NCBI GenBank assembly: GCA_937872515.1
Contig: CALMSX010000024.1
Coordinates: 1-32,314, forward strand
Direction of reading: 5' to 3'
Length of the DNA: 32,314 nt
Source of the DNA: an uncultured Bacteroidota bacterium
Lineage (GTDB): Bacteria; Bacteroidota; Bacteroidia; Chitinophagales; Saprospiraceae
The notes under the pieces were generated by a model. The model was not told where the DNA came from. It saw only the letters and a program-made list of their open reading frames with translations, and did no database searches. Each line of letters starts with the position of its first letter. Position 1 is the stretch's first letter. Positions 7,707 to 16,858 of the stretch are shown one piece after another. The translations under genes were made by a program, and so were the position numbers.

Positions 7707-8915
7707 TTACATTCCATGTCCTTCCATCGGATTACTGCCTTTTCGAAATTTATATTCACTATTTATCGCATAAGCACCTGTAATAACCACATCCTTTAAA
7801 CTGTCAATTTCAGTCTTAATTTCTATCATCCCATTGATTTCAACTCCAGTTTCTACCATTTGACTTTTAAAAACACCAGGAGACTTTTTTAACCAGATAT
7901 AAGATGCTTTTCCTTCCCGTATTATGGCATCGATAGGTACAAACAATCCTTTCAGCTTAAAACGGTTTATACTTGCCACCCCTTGCATCCCTGGTTTTAA
8001 TAACAATTTTCTATTATCTATATTCATTCGAACCAGCAGTAATCTTGTAGCTGTATTTATTTCTGGATTGACAAAAGAAATTTTTGTCATCACATTCAAC
8101 GCTGGAAAATCATTAAACGAAACATTGACCGCCTGACCAACAAAGAAACCATAAGAATAATTAGCATTTACTTGCGCTTCAAGCCATAAACTTGTCAAGC
8201 CAGCGGTTTCCAATACACCATCTCCTTCCATGACATAACCTCCTTCTGTTACAAATATTTCATTTATATAGCCACTGGATGTGCTGAAAAAGGTCGTGTA
8301 AGGAGTTACCTCTTTGGTATTTTTGAGATTTTCTATCTGTCTTTCATTTAATCCAAAATATTTTAATTTTTCCTTAGCACTATTATAAATTCTTTCAGCA
8401 TTGGTTCCAATGTCTCCAGGAAGGCTAAGTTGTTGGCCAGCATATAAAAAGTCTTGTTTTGCTATGGCTATTTCCTCGCTGTATAATTCATATACAGGTT
8501 GATTTACTTTAATAAATTCCCCAACGGTCTTAAAGTACAACTTTTCAATTCTACCCATGGCGCGGGCAGAAATTCTTTTAATTTTTTCCTGATCAAAAAC
8601 CAATTCCCCTGTAAATTTTTGATGCAAATTGTTTTGAGTAATTGAAAAAGTTTGAGTAGTAATATTTCCAAGATAAATTTGCTGATTACTTAATTTTAGC
8701 TCGTTAGTTTCTGTTTCATCATTCCGAATTGGAGTTAAATCCATATGACAAATTGGACATTTACCAGGTTTATTTTCTTTGACTTGTGGATCCATGGAAC
8801 ATGTGTAAAAAATATTTTCCTGACCTGAATGGGCATTATGAATATTTTCATTTTGTTCTCCACAGGAAATGAATAAAACAATGATTACAAGTACGATAAT
8901 GCAAAACTTCGGCAT
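7707..8915 (-). CDS. cusB: RND efflux periplasmic adaptor, CusB-like, with metal-binding domain
   Basis: This is a 402-residue membrane fusion protein of a heavy-metal RND pump. A lipobox LFISC puts the lipid anchor at C18. A heavy-metal-binding domain follows, with YTCSM (37-41) and CPICHM (53-58), and then the HlyD/CusB barrel and hairpin fold (for example VYELYSEEIAIAKQDFL in the alpha-hairpin). The adaptor links inner-membrane CusA to the TolC-like channel and passes metal ions to the pump. It is the last gene of the operon, 8 bases after the previous adaptor. Copper or silver is the likely substrate given the multicopper oxidases nearby. Cobalt/zinc (Czc) cannot be excluded from sequence alone. 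Confidence 0.88.
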   Translation of the reverse strand: MPKFCIIVLVIIVLFISCGEQNENIHNAHSGQENIFYTCSMDPQVKENKPGKCPICHMDLTPIRNDETETNELKLSNQQIYLGNITTQTFSITQNNLHQKFTGELVFDQEKIKRISARAMGRIEKLYFKTVGEFIKVNQPVYELYSEEIAIAKQDFLYAGQQLSLPGDIGTNAERIYNSAKEKLKYFGLNERQIENLKNTKEVTPYTTFFSTSSGYINEIFVTEGGYVMEGDGVLETAGLTSLWLEAQVNANYSYGFFVGQAVNVSFNDFPALNVMTKISFVNPEINTATRLLLVRMNIDNRKLLLKPGMQGVASINRFKLKGLFVPIDAIIREGKASYIWLKKSPGVFKSQMVETGVEINGMIEIKTEIDSLKDVVITGAYAINSEYKFRKGSNPMEGHGM

Positions 8916-8923
8916 TTTACTGT

Positions 8924-10306
8924 CTATTTTATTTTTATAAAGCTTTCACTATCCATTAAAAACTGTGCATTTTGCACAATCACATCCTGTATCGAAATGC
9001 CACCCAATATCTGAACAAATTCTCCCATCTCAAAACCCGCTTCAATAGCTTTGGCTTTGAAACCGTTTCCGTGCTTTACAAATACAATGTGCTGATCTCC
9101 TGTATTTACAACAGATTTTTTATTTATCCATAATCCTTTTATTGGACTAATCATTACCCGTCCTTCCAGTCTCAAACCAATAGGTAACATCATCAAATTA
9201 TTATTATTATTCAAATATACCCGTACCCTATATGTTTTATCAACAGAAGCAAACCTGGTTTCGATATGATTAATCTTCGCTGTAAATGGTTTCATATCTT
9301 CGATTTCAGATGTTACATAAATTAACTGATTTACCTTTACGAAGCTGCTATTTCGTTGAACGACGTTAAATATACCCCAAACCTTATCAGTGTTCATCAA
9401 TCTAAATATAATTTCACCTTTTTGCACATAGTTACCTTCTTTTACAGTTAATGCTTTACTATTGGCACTCTTTTCTAACATTATATTCCCACTGGAATTA
9501 CCAAAATTTTCTGACCCTACAACAATACCTGATACAGGGCTATATATGGTGACTATTGGATTTGCAGTTTTAAATTTTATCAGTTGATTAATTTGATCTT
9601 CCGTAATACCATACAATAATAATTTTTGTTGTGAGGCTGAAATTAATGAAGTATTATTGGGATCCTTAGTTAGTAAAAATATATAATTTTGCTGTTCTGT
9701 CAATAATTCAGGACTATACAAATCAAACAGTTTTTGGCCTTTTTTGATTGTCTGAAACTTGTAATTTATATACATTTTTTCAATTCTTCCATTGACCCGA
9801 GTTGCAATATTTACTGCAAAGTTTGGGTCGTATTCAACTTTTCCTGGCAGATATATTTCACCTCCTATGGAAGTATCCAATACAGCTGCAACGCTATATT
9901 CTCCAACAACGTTGCTGTTTGTTGGTTCCAGCAGATTGGCTAAAGATTTATTATTACCATAAGTCCCATCTATTACTGCCTTTACCAAGGTCATTCCACA
10001 CTTTGGACAAATCCCTGGTGTATCACTAAATACTGAATCTTCTGGCATCGGGCATGTATACTTGTTCATTAATTCTAAATACGCAAAATTATTGTGGCCT
10101 TTTGTTTCGATTAGCGTCATCCCGCATTTTGGACACTCACCAGGCTGGTCGCTAAAAAATGAATCCTGAGGCATCGGACAAGTGTAAGTACCATCTATAC
10201 CGTTATCAAAGATTTTATGCTTAGACTTGATACTTGTGAAATAAGTTACCGCTGCAATGATTAAAATCAAAAGTATTACAAAACAAAAACTTAGAAATTT
10301 ATTCAT
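8924..10306 (-). CDS. RND efflux periplasmic adaptor with two metal-binding domains
   Basis: A second CusB-type adaptor of 460 residues. An N-terminal membrane anchor (residues about 4-25, no lipobox cysteine) is followed by two heavy-metal-binding domains in tandem: YTCPM (41-45) with CPKCGM (58-63), and YTCPM (83-87) with CPKCGM (100-105). The adaptor core comes next, with PVSGIVVG-type lipoyl sequence and LYSPELLTEQQNYIFL in the hairpin. It may act as the main CusB, the other adaptor as a partner, or the two may form a mixed hexamer. The ATG at 10306 shares one base with the stop of the TolC gene (TGATG), which suggests coupled translation. A GTG one codon upstream is an alternative start. 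Confidence 0.87.
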   Translation of the reverse strand: MNKFLSFCFVILLILIIAAVTYFTSIKSKHKIFDNGIDGTYTCPMPQDSFFSDQPGECPKCGMTLIETKGHNNFAYLELMNKYTCPMPEDSVFSDTPGICPKCGMTLVKAVIDGTYGNNKSLANLLEPTNSNVVGEYSVAAVLDTSIGGEIYLPGKVEYDPNFAVNIATRVNGRIEKMYINYKFQTIKKGQKLFDLYSPELLTEQQNYIFLLTKDPNNTSLISASQQKLLLYGITEDQINQLIKFKTANPIVTIYSPVSGIVVGSENFGNSSGNIMLEKSANSKALTVKEGNYVQKGEIIFRLMNTDKVWGIFNVVQRNSSFVKVNQLIYVTSEIEDMKPFTAKINHIETRFASVDKTYRVRVYLNNNNNLMMLPIGLRLEGRVMISPIKGLWINKKSVVNTGDQHIVFVKHGNGFKAKAIEAGFEMGEFVQILGGISIQDVIVQNAQFLMDSESFIKIK

Positions 10307-11562
10307 CACTTTTCAATTTCCAATTGTTTTTCAATTTCTACCTGAGTAACCAAGATCTGTTGCAATTTGTCTAATAAGTCTAATTCAGCCATATTTAAGG
10401 ATTCCCATGCATCAAGAACCTGAAATAATTCTCCGACATTATTTTGCCAGGCCAATAAAGTAATATCATAATTTTTACGTCTTGCAGGAATAATTGATTT
10501 TTCATAAATGCTATATTGATTCTTTAAATTGTCTAGTTCAGTTCTCATAGCCAGTATCATACCTGAGGCTTCATTTAACACCATTTGCTTTTGCCATTGC
10601 AGGCTTTCATTTTTTATCTGATAGCTTTTAATATTTGCTTTACCCATTTTGGTTGACCACGACATTGGAATATTTATCATTCCCATAAATGTAAATTGTT
10701 GTGGTGTTTGACCAAAAGCAAACATGTGATCATATCTAATGCCAAAATCAGGTAATAATTTTGTCTTTTCAACTTCAATTTTTAGTTGGTTTAACTTAAT
10801 AGATTTGTCTATGGCTTTTATGTCACTTCGGTTTTTTGATAGATTTGTTGTGTCTACCAAATCATATTCAAAATCAACCAACGTATAAGTGCTATCTACC
10901 TCAAAAGATATATTTTTGTCCCTGACCATTAATGTGTTTAGTAGTATCATTTTTTGTGACATCCCATTTTCAAGCATGAAAATCATATTTTGTAATGTAC
11001 TGTAATTTGATTTTGCTTTGTAATAAGCAGGAAGTTTATCCATATTATATTGGTAGCGTATCTCCATACTTTCTATCATATAGTTCAGAAGCAAAAGGTT
11101 TTCATTGGCTTTTCTGGCTTTTTTATTTAAAATCATCAATTCATAATAGTTAGTTTTTCCTATAGCATACAATTGGTTAATGGTATAGTTTTTATTTTCC
11201 TTTTCCAATGAAGACATAGCATTCATATACTCATATTCTGCTCTTTGTTTTTTTGCATTTGGTATCATTTGTGTGGAACCTATCATAAAATTTCCCATTC
11301 CTGTAAATTCTCCATCTGATTTCCAGAAAGTGGGGTTGTACGGTGTCATAAAAAATCCAGCTTGTACTTGAGGGGGCATCCAGCTCTTTGCCCCCTCTGC
11401 TGCGGCATCCATACTTTGAATGTCAGTATCAAACATTTTTAACTGTGGATGGTTTTTTTTTATTTTATCCAATAGTTCATCCAGAGATAATGTTTGTGCT
11501 TTTAAAATGGATATATGCAACATCCAAAAGCAAAGTGCAATTAAATACTTATTCTTTGACAT
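10306..11562 (-). CDS. TolC-family outer membrane efflux channel (CusC-like)
   Basis: A 418-residue outer membrane factor. A signal peptide ends near LKAQ (about residue 23), followed by the LSLDELLDKIKKNHPQLK opening typical of TolC/CusC proteins and long heptad-rich helices. These proteins form the trimeric tunnel through the outer membrane. The gene overlaps the end of the pump gene by 14 bases and is joined to the adaptor by a one-base overlap, so it belongs to the same operon. It contains a Met-rich run, GMGNFMIGSTQM, near residue 90, compatible with copper export but not proof of it. Confidence 0.87.
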   Translation of the reverse strand: MSKNKYLIALCFWMLHISILKAQTLSLDELLDKIKKNHPQLKMFDTDIQSMDAAAEGAKSWMPPQVQAGFFMTPYNPTFWKSDGEFTGMGNFMIGSTQMIPNAKKQRAEYEYMNAMSSLEKENKNYTINQLYAIGKTNYYELMILNKKARKANENLLLLNYMIESMEIRYQYNMDKLPAYYKAKSNYSTLQNMIFMLENGMSQKMILLNTLMVRDKNISFEVDSTYTLVDFEYDLVDTTNLSKNRSDIKAIDKSIKLNQLKIEVEKTKLLPDFGIRYDHMFAFGQTPQQFTFMGMINIPMSWSTKMGKANIKSYQIKNESLQWQKQMVLNEASGMILAMRTELDNLKNQYSIYEKSIIPARRKNYDITLLAWQNNVGELFQVLDAWESLNMAELDLLDKLQQILVTQVEIEKQLEIEK

Positions 11563-13480
11563 CGATTAGTTCTATTTTACCTTTGCTTTTCAATTCTCTA
11601 AGTTTAGTCATCTCAAATACGATCGGGGTAACTAATAGTACATAAATAGTGGAGGAGATAGTACCGCCTATTAGTGGCACAGTAATTGGTACCATCACAT
11701 CTGTGCCTGTACCTGAAGCCCAAAGGATAGGGATCAAACCAAATAAAGATACGGAAATAGTCATCAGTTTTGGTCTTAATCTTTTAGCTGATCCTTCTAT
11801 AATATACTCTCTTATTATATCTTCTGAAAGGGTTTGATCAGAATTCCCATATTTTTCAATCATTTTATTCATGGCTTCATTCAGATAAATGGTCATCAGC
11901 ATTGCCGTTTCAACAGCCATACCAAATAGAGCAATAAATCCAACAGCAACAGCTACCGAAAAATTGATACCATAAAAATATACCATAAATATACCACCGA
12001 TTAATGCAAACGGTACAGTAATCATTGTAAGCAAAGCTTCCTTCATAGACTTATATGTTAAGTATAAAACAAAAAAAATAATAAATATAACAATAGGAAT
12101 TATCATACTTAAGGTCTTGTTGGCCCTGATTTGGTTTTCCCATTGACCGCTCCATTCTATATAATACCCTTTAGGCATTTTGCTCATCATCGCATTCAAT
12201 TTAGATTGGGCATCTTTTACAGTGTTGCCCAGATCTCGATCCCTAACATTAAATAAGACACTACCACGGAGCATTGCATTTTCGCTGTTAATCATAGGTG
12301 GACCATCGCTTATCTTAATTTCAGCAACAGATTCTAGTGGAATTGGTCCATAATCCATAGTCTGAACCTGGAGTTGCTTGAGTGCTTCTATACTATTCCG
12401 GTATTCTTGAGCATATCTAGCATTAACTGAAAATCGTTGCCTACCTTCTACAGTTGTAGTTAGTTTCATACCACCAATAGCAGTTTCAACTACAAAGTTG
12501 ATATCATCTATTGTTAGGCCATATCTTCCTATGCCATCCCTTTTAGGAGTTATATCAATATACTTTCCTCCTGTGATGGGTTCTGCGTACAAGTCTTTAA
12601 CTCCTGATGTTCCTTCAAGTGCATTTTTTATGTTTTGAGCCAACACATTAATGGTGTCAAGGCTTGCTCCATATATTTTTATACCAACATCCGTTCTGAT
12701 TCCAGTGGACAGCATATTGATACGATTGATGATAGGTTGTGTAAAGCCATTTACTACACCAGGAATTTGCAGTTTATTATTGATCTCAGTTATGATATCA
12801 TCTTTCGTTATTTTGTCTCTCCATTCATTTTGTGGCTTGAGAATAATGATTGTCTCAACCATACTTATTGGACTGTTATCTGTAGCTGTATTTGCCCGAC
12901 CTGCTTTACCCAAAACATTTAATACTTCTGGTATAGTTTTTATTAACTTATCCTGCACTTGCAATATTCTTTTTACTTCTGAATTAGAAACATCAGGAAG
13001 CGTTACCGGCATAAATAAAATCGAACCCTCATCAAGTGGGGGCATAAATTCAGATCCCAGTCGATTAAACATAAACATACCTATGATAAGTGCTATTATA
13101 TTTACACATATTATTGTCTTACTCCACTTTAAACAAAACATCAAAGATGGAGTATAGACACTTTCCAGTACCCTATTAAGTGGGTTCTTATTTTCAGGCC
13201 TTAGTTTACCTTTCAGCAAGAAACTAATCAATACCGGGGTTAGTGATATTGCAAAAAAAGCATCTACTATTAATATAAACGACTTTGTCCAGGCTAATGG
13301 GCTAAATAATTTGCCTTCCATTCCGGTAAGCAAAAATACTGGCAAAAACGAAGTTATAACTATAACTGTTGAGTAAAAAACACCAGGCCCAACCAGCTTT
13401 GAAGAAATTTCAATAAGCTGGAGTTTTTCTTTGGACGATAATGGGTCGTGGCTCTTTTTAAATAATTTTTTGATGTTCAT
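11549..13480 (-). CDS. cusA: CusA-type RND pump, C-terminal part of a split gene
   Basis: This frame encodes the rest of a heavy-metal RND transporter: GVFYSTVIVITSFLPVFLL (transmembrane), the second porter half with RINMLSTGI (a Met-containing segment also present in CusA), and six further transmembrane helices. It directly continues the reading frame of the upstream half after one TAA at 13496-13498. The first ATG after that stop is at 13480, and a TTG follows the stop immediately at 13495. If expressed, it would need reinitiation, suppression of the stop or an independent start. Together with the N-terminal part the total is about 1075 residues, close to a normal CusA. The 14-base overlap with TolC is intact, so the operon layout is otherwise normal. 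Confidence 0.8.
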   Translation of the reverse strand: MNIKKLFKKSHDPLSSKEKLQLIEISSKLVGPGVFYSTVIVITSFLPVFLLTGMEGKLFSPLAWTKSFILIVDAFFAISLTPVLISFLLKGKLRPENKNPLNRVLESVYTPSLMFCLKWSKTIICVNIIALIIGMFMFNRLGSEFMPPLDEGSILFMPVTLPDVSNSEVKRILQVQDKLIKTIPEVLNVLGKAGRANTATDNSPISMVETIIILKPQNEWRDKITKDDIITEINNKLQIPGVVNGFTQPIINRINMLSTGIRTDVGIKIYGASLDTINVLAQNIKNALEGTSGVKDLYAEPITGGKYIDITPKRDGIGRYGLTIDDINFVVETAIGGMKLTTTVEGRQRFSVNARYAQEYRNSIEALKQLQVQTMDYGPIPLESVAEIKISDGPPMINSENAMLRGSVLFNVRDRDLGNTVKDAQSKLNAMMSKMPKGYYIEWSGQWENQIRANKTLSMIIPIVIFIIFFVLYLTYKSMKEALLTMITVPFALIGGIFMVYFYGINFSVAVAVGFIALFGMAVETAMLMTIYLNEAMNKMIEKYGNSDQTLSEDIIREYIIEGSAKRLRPKLMTISVSLFGLIPILWASGTGTDVMVPITVPLIGGTISSTIYVLLVTPIVFEMTKLRELKSKGKIELIDVKE

Positions 13481-13495
13481 TACTGTTCTCTTCAA

Positions 13496-14776
13496 TTAAT
13501 TAATAGGACCTAATTTTTCCTGCTTTTCTGATATTGTTCTGTAAGCATTCTCAACCATGACTATGCCATCGTCAACGACTACTCCAATAGCTAAAGCTAT
13601 ACCTGTCAACGACATGATATTGGATGAAATACCGAAGACTTCCAACAAGATAAAACCTACAGATACTGAAATGGGTAATTGTATCAAAATAATTAATGCG
13701 CTGCGCCAATTAAAAAGAAAAAGCAATACTACTATGGACACAGCGATCATTTCCTCAATAAGGGTACCTTTTACTGACGCAATGGCCTTTTGTATCAAAT
13801 CGCTTCGGGCATAAGAAGTTCTAAATGTTATACCCTCAGGCAATCCTTTTTCAACCTCAATCATTTTCTCTTTTACAGCCTTGATTATTTTGTCTGCGTT
13901 TTCACCATAACGCATGACCACAATTCCGCCTACAACTTCCCCCTCACCGTTTTGGTCAAAAATACCAAGTCTTAAATCCCCTCCCATTTGAACAGATCCA
14001 ATATCTTTTACACGCACAGGTATGGAGTTGTAATTTTTTATTGTAATTTCTTCTACATCATTTTTATCTTTAATATATCCAAGCCCTCTAACAATATAAG
14101 CCATATCACTCATTTCAAATTTCCTTCCCCCAACATCATTATTACTCGATTTCACTCCATTCATGACTTCCATCATGCTTATATTAAAATATTGCATTTT
14201 TAATGGATCCAAAACCAATTGATACTGTTTTTCAAAACCACCAAATGACGCTACTTCAGCCACACCTGGCACAGTTTGTAATGCAAATTTTATATACCAA
14301 TCCTGCAAAGCCCTTTGCTCTCCTAAATCCATTCCATTCGCTTCAAGATGGTACCAAAATATATGACCCACACCTGTGCCATCTGGCCCTAAAGTGGGAA
14401 CTACATTTTGGGGGAGTAGACGCTGTGCATAGTTAAGACGCTCCAATACCCGAGTCCTGGCCCAATAGACATCAATGTTGTCTTCAAAAATAATATAGAC
14501 AAAGCTCATACCAAACATTGACGAGCCTCTGATATTTTTTATTTTCGGTATTCCCTGGAGGTTGGATACCAGCGGGTATGTCACTTGATCTTCTATAACC
14601 TGAGGACTTCTACCCATCCATTCTGTAAAAACAATAACCTGATTTTCAGATAAATCCGGAATAGCATCAATGGGATTCTGTTGTACACTATATATACCCC
14701 ATCCAAATAATCCAGCAGACACTAAAAGAACAAGGATTCTATTTTTAATTGAAAACGATATTATTGACTTTACCAT
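13496..14776 (-). CDS. cusA: CusA-type RND pump, N-terminal part of a split gene
   Basis: These 426 residues contain the first transmembrane helix (ILVLLVSAGLFGWGIY), the first porter half (DAIPDLSENQVIVFTEW, WARTRVLERLNYAQRLLP, signatures of heavy-metal RND pumps) and the first helix bundle up to GVVVDDGIVMVENAYR, which carries the acidic proton-relay position in TM4. The protein stops in the loop after VENAYRTISEKQEKLGPIN, before TM5. In intact homologues this loop runs on without a break into the segment now encoded by the next frame. Alone it cannot be a working pump. It is the first gene of the efflux operon, preceded by a perfect 10-bp inverted repeat. Confidence 0.82.
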   Translation of the reverse strand: MVKSIISFSIKNRILVLLVSAGLFGWGIYSVQQNPIDAIPDLSENQVIVFTEWMGRSPQVIEDQVTYPLVSNLQGIPKIKNIRGSSMFGMSFVYIIFEDNIDVYWARTRVLERLNYAQRLLPQNVVPTLGPDGTGVGHIFWYHLEANGMDLGEQRALQDWYIKFALQTVPGVAEVASFGGFEKQYQLVLDPLKMQYFNISMMEVMNGVKSSNNDVGGRKFEMSDMAYIVRGLGYIKDKNDVEEITIKNYNSIPVRVKDIGSVQMGGDLRLGIFDQNGEGEVVGGIVVMRYGENADKIIKAVKEKMIEVEKGLPEGITFRTSYARSDLIQKAIASVKGTLIEEMIAVSIVVLLFLFNWRSALIILIQLPISVSVGFILLEVFGISSNIMSLTGIALAIGVVVDDGIVMVENAYRTISEKQEKLGPIN

Positions 14777-14823
14777 GCGAATCTTATAGATGTTATCTAT
14801 ATTATTTCATTTTATAAATTGAG

Positions 14824-14852
14824 ATTGACAGAATTGAATTTGTTCTGTCAAT
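14824..14852. promoter_or_regulatory. Perfect 10-bp inverted repeat before cusA
   Basis: ATTGACAGAA (14824-14833) and TTCTGTCAAT (14843-14852) flank a 9-base loop. It lies 37 bases after the stop of the small lipoprotein gene and 48 bases before the cusA start, with both genes on the minus strand. There is no clear U-run on the minus-strand side, so an operator or an attenuating hairpin is as likely as a terminator. Confidence 0.55.
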
Positions 14853-14888
14853 GTCTTTTAAGTATTTTGATAATAAAAATCTCAGAAA

Positions 14889-15158
14889 TTAATGATCATG
14901 TCCTTCATGTCCTTCGATTTCTTTTAGGTCCATACCGCATTTAGGGCATTTTCCAGGCTTGTCATATGTCTTTTCTCCTTCGCACTTCATAGGGCACTGA
15001 TAAACAGCGTCTACCTGTTGAGATGTACTTGTAGTGTCACCCACAATTTTTTCAGTTGCTGCGGATTCGGAACGTTCTTCCTTGTGTTTATGACCACATG
15101 ATGTAAAGAAAACTAAAACAACAAGCGTAAAATAAAATGAAATAAATTGCTTTTTCAT
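14889..15158 (-). CDS. Small lipoprotein with heavy-metal-binding domain
   Basis: An 89-residue protein with a lipobox FFTSC (lipid on C21) and a His-rich start to the mature chain (GHKHKEE). It has one heavy-metal-binding domain, YQCPM (53-57) and CPKCGM (71-76), and a His-rich tail, GHEGHDH. It probably sits in the periplasm as a metal scavenger or chaperone, a CusF-like role in a different fold. It precedes cusA by 112 bases on the same strand. The metal-binding motif is the same one found at the N-termini of the two adaptors, so all probably handle the same ion. Confidence 0.85.
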   Translation of the reverse strand: MKKQFISFYFTLVVLVFFTSCGHKHKEERSESAATEKIVGDTTSTSQQVDAVYQCPMKCEGEKTYDKPGKCPKCGMDLKEIEGHEGHDH

Positions 15159-15240
15159 GATGAATTTGTTTAAAAGATTATTGGTTAAAAATATTTATAT
15201 CGTATTCTTTATTTATTGCTTCTATTGTCCTAAATTGATG

Positions 15241-15900
15241 TTATTTTTTAGTAGCTTTAAAGTATGAAATTGTACCTATTGCTGTATTAAATGAATTCAC
15301 AATATCTACATTTACAAATCCTGCTTTTGAAATGATATCAGGCATCAAGCCTTTCACATTATCATTTGTGGTTTTGAAGCCGTCTAACAATTGCACTAGG
15401 CAAAAGGATAACCGCATCAACCAATTAGATGCCTTGCCCCAATCAGCGATAACAAGTTCGCCATTTGGCTTTAGGATTCGATTAAGTTCCGATAGAGAAG
15501 ATATTTTGGTATCCATGTCTAATTGATGGAAGACTAGACAACTATATACTTTATCAAAACTACCATCGGCATATGGAAGGGTTCTTCCATCATACAGTTG
15601 TAAAGGAATTTTTATTTCATGCTTCCTTAATTTATTTTCAGCGATAGTAACAACCTTGGGATCAATATCAACACCTTTCAATGTTATATTTGGATTTGTT
15701 TTTAATAACAGAAGTAAGTTTTGACCTGTTCCAAATCCAAATTCCAGAATATGTTCATTAACACTTGGATTAATGTGTTCTACCAATATACCTCTAAATT
15801 TTTTTTCTGGCATTGTGATTTTAATTACAACATCATAATAAGCTGTAAGAAAATCGTAACCCAATGCAGGAATAAAAGGATATGTTTCATTTTGGTTCAT
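15241..15900 (-). CDS. Class I SAM-dependent methyltransferase
   Basis: A 219-residue soluble protein with the Rossmann methyltransferase signature: motif I EFGFGTGQN at 53-61, acidic D78/D80 at the end of beta-2 (GVDIDP), and the motif IV region DKVYSCLVFHQL followed by ILKPNGELVIADWG. This places it with UbiE/Methyltransf_11-type small-molecule methylases. The substrate cannot be read from sequence. It stands 82 bases upstream of the metal-binding lipoprotein on the same strand and may be co-transcribed. A link to metal or metalloid detoxification is only positional. Confidence 0.82.
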   Translation of the reverse strand: MNQNETYPFIPALGYDFLTAYYDVVIKITMPEKKFRGILVEHINPSVNEHILEFGFGTGQNLLLLLKTNPNITLKGVDIDPKVVTIAENKLRKHEIKIPLQLYDGRTLPYADGSFDKVYSCLVFHQLDMDTKISSLSELNRILKPNGELVIADWGKASNWLMRLSFCLVQLLDGFKTTNDNVKGLMPDIISKAGFVNVDIVNSFNTAIGTISYFKATKK

Positions 15901-16454
15901 TACAATAAATAATTTAATTTTACTTAAATTTTATAAATCAACTTCTTTAGGTACATTTCAAAACAACACATTCCGCTTTGAAAGTCACCAAGTTCCACTG
16001 TTTTCATCTTTAATTTTCAGTACTTTGCTCCATTAACATCGCTGATTGTGAATTCATTGTAATTACAATTGGATCTGGCTAATTCCATAATATAAGTTTC
16101 TAAAGTATCATTTTTGAACAAGAATACGCACTTACCATGGTTGCGTCTGTTTATAAAACAATTAGTATCACTAAGATAAAATAGTGATCCTGGCACCTAT
16201 TATGGCTTGGTTTTGTTTAGTGATCTTACCCGTTCTGTAATATTGCTCATTCATTATTCTGAATGATAAAATGAGATATTTTACAAATAAAGTTATTTTT
16301 ATTTGGTCATCCGAAATAATGAGAATAGCTATTTACAACAATTTTTTAAAAATACCAATTTTATGATTCTCTTAAATAAATAAATTACCCATTTCATTTC
16401 CACCCTGATATGATAAAGTACCTGAAAAAGTATTTTCTCAGGTACCTTATATAT
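15901..16454. other. AT-rich gap of about 550 bases
   Basis: No confident gene is seen. On the minus strand a 59-codon frame starting at GTG (about 16017-16196, listed separately) is the only coding-like stretch. The remainder is AT-rich and likely holds the promoter of the methyltransferase gene and the 3' region of the lipocalin-like lipoprotein. Confidence 0.4.
16017..16196 (-). CDS. Possible 59-aa small ORF or gene remnant
   Basis: From a GTG directly after an in-frame TAG, the frame reads 59 residues, including RRNHGKCVFLFKND and ELARSNCNYNEFTISD, and ends at TGA. The residue mix is protein-like, but there is no ATG, no signal peptide and no family I recognise. It may be a remnant. Coordinates could be off by one base. 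Confidence 0.2.
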   Translation of the reverse strand: MPGSLFYLSDTNCFINRRNHGKCVFLFKNDTLETYIMELARSNCNYNEFTISDVNGAKY

Positions 16455-16829
16455 TCATTTAGCAAAATCTATTTCAAGATCCTTGCTGTCTATAAACAAT
16501 CCTAAACGCAATGTATTTCCTTCCAGATGGTGTATCGTCCAGACATTTCCTGCCATAGTAAGTTTGTCACCTGCAGCATTGACAGACCATATACCTGTTT
16601 TGGGATGGGTAAATGGTGCTATGGTAGTAGTGATTTCAAACTGCTTACTACTTTGTAGGTGTAAAAACATTGTGGAAGTAGCAGGGGCAGCTACACCATC
16701 AATTTTAACAGCGGTTGAATTCCACTCGGCAGTTAGATTTTCCTCTGTTGATGCTTCATCCTTTTTGCAAGAAATAATGGTCAATGTTGCTATTAGCAAA
16801 ATAGCAAGTAAAGATCTAAATTGAATCAT
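16455..16829 (-). CDS. Lipocalin-like small lipoprotein
   Basis: A 124-residue lipoprotein with lipobox TIISC (lipid on C21) and a short mature domain. The pattern LTAEWNSTAVKIDG…GIWSVNAAGDKLTM…WTIHHLEGNTLRLG is that of the lipocalin-like domains common in Bacteroidota lipoproteins of unknown role. It starts 29 bases after the end of the multicopper oxidase gene on the same strand and is probably co-transcribed with it. No metal ligand cluster is evident, and what it binds is unknown. Confidence 0.75.
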   Translation of the reverse strand: MIQFRSLLAILLIATLTIISCKKDEASTEENLTAEWNSTAVKIDGVAAPATSTMFLHLQSSKQFEITTTIAPFTHPKTGIWSVNAAGDKLTMAGNVWTIHHLEGNTLRLGLFIDSKDLEIDFAK

Positions 16830-16858
16830 GTATTAAAATTTTATAATGAAAAATATAA

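Noticed and set aside
12651..13157. 168-codon plus-strand frame opposite cusA
   Set aside because: It is hydrophobic because it lies antisense to transmembrane-coding sequence. The minus-strand pump reading is unambiguous.
15241..15900. Arsenite methyltransferase
   Set aside because: The characteristic conserved cysteines of ArsM are not evident. Only a generic methyltransferase call is supported.
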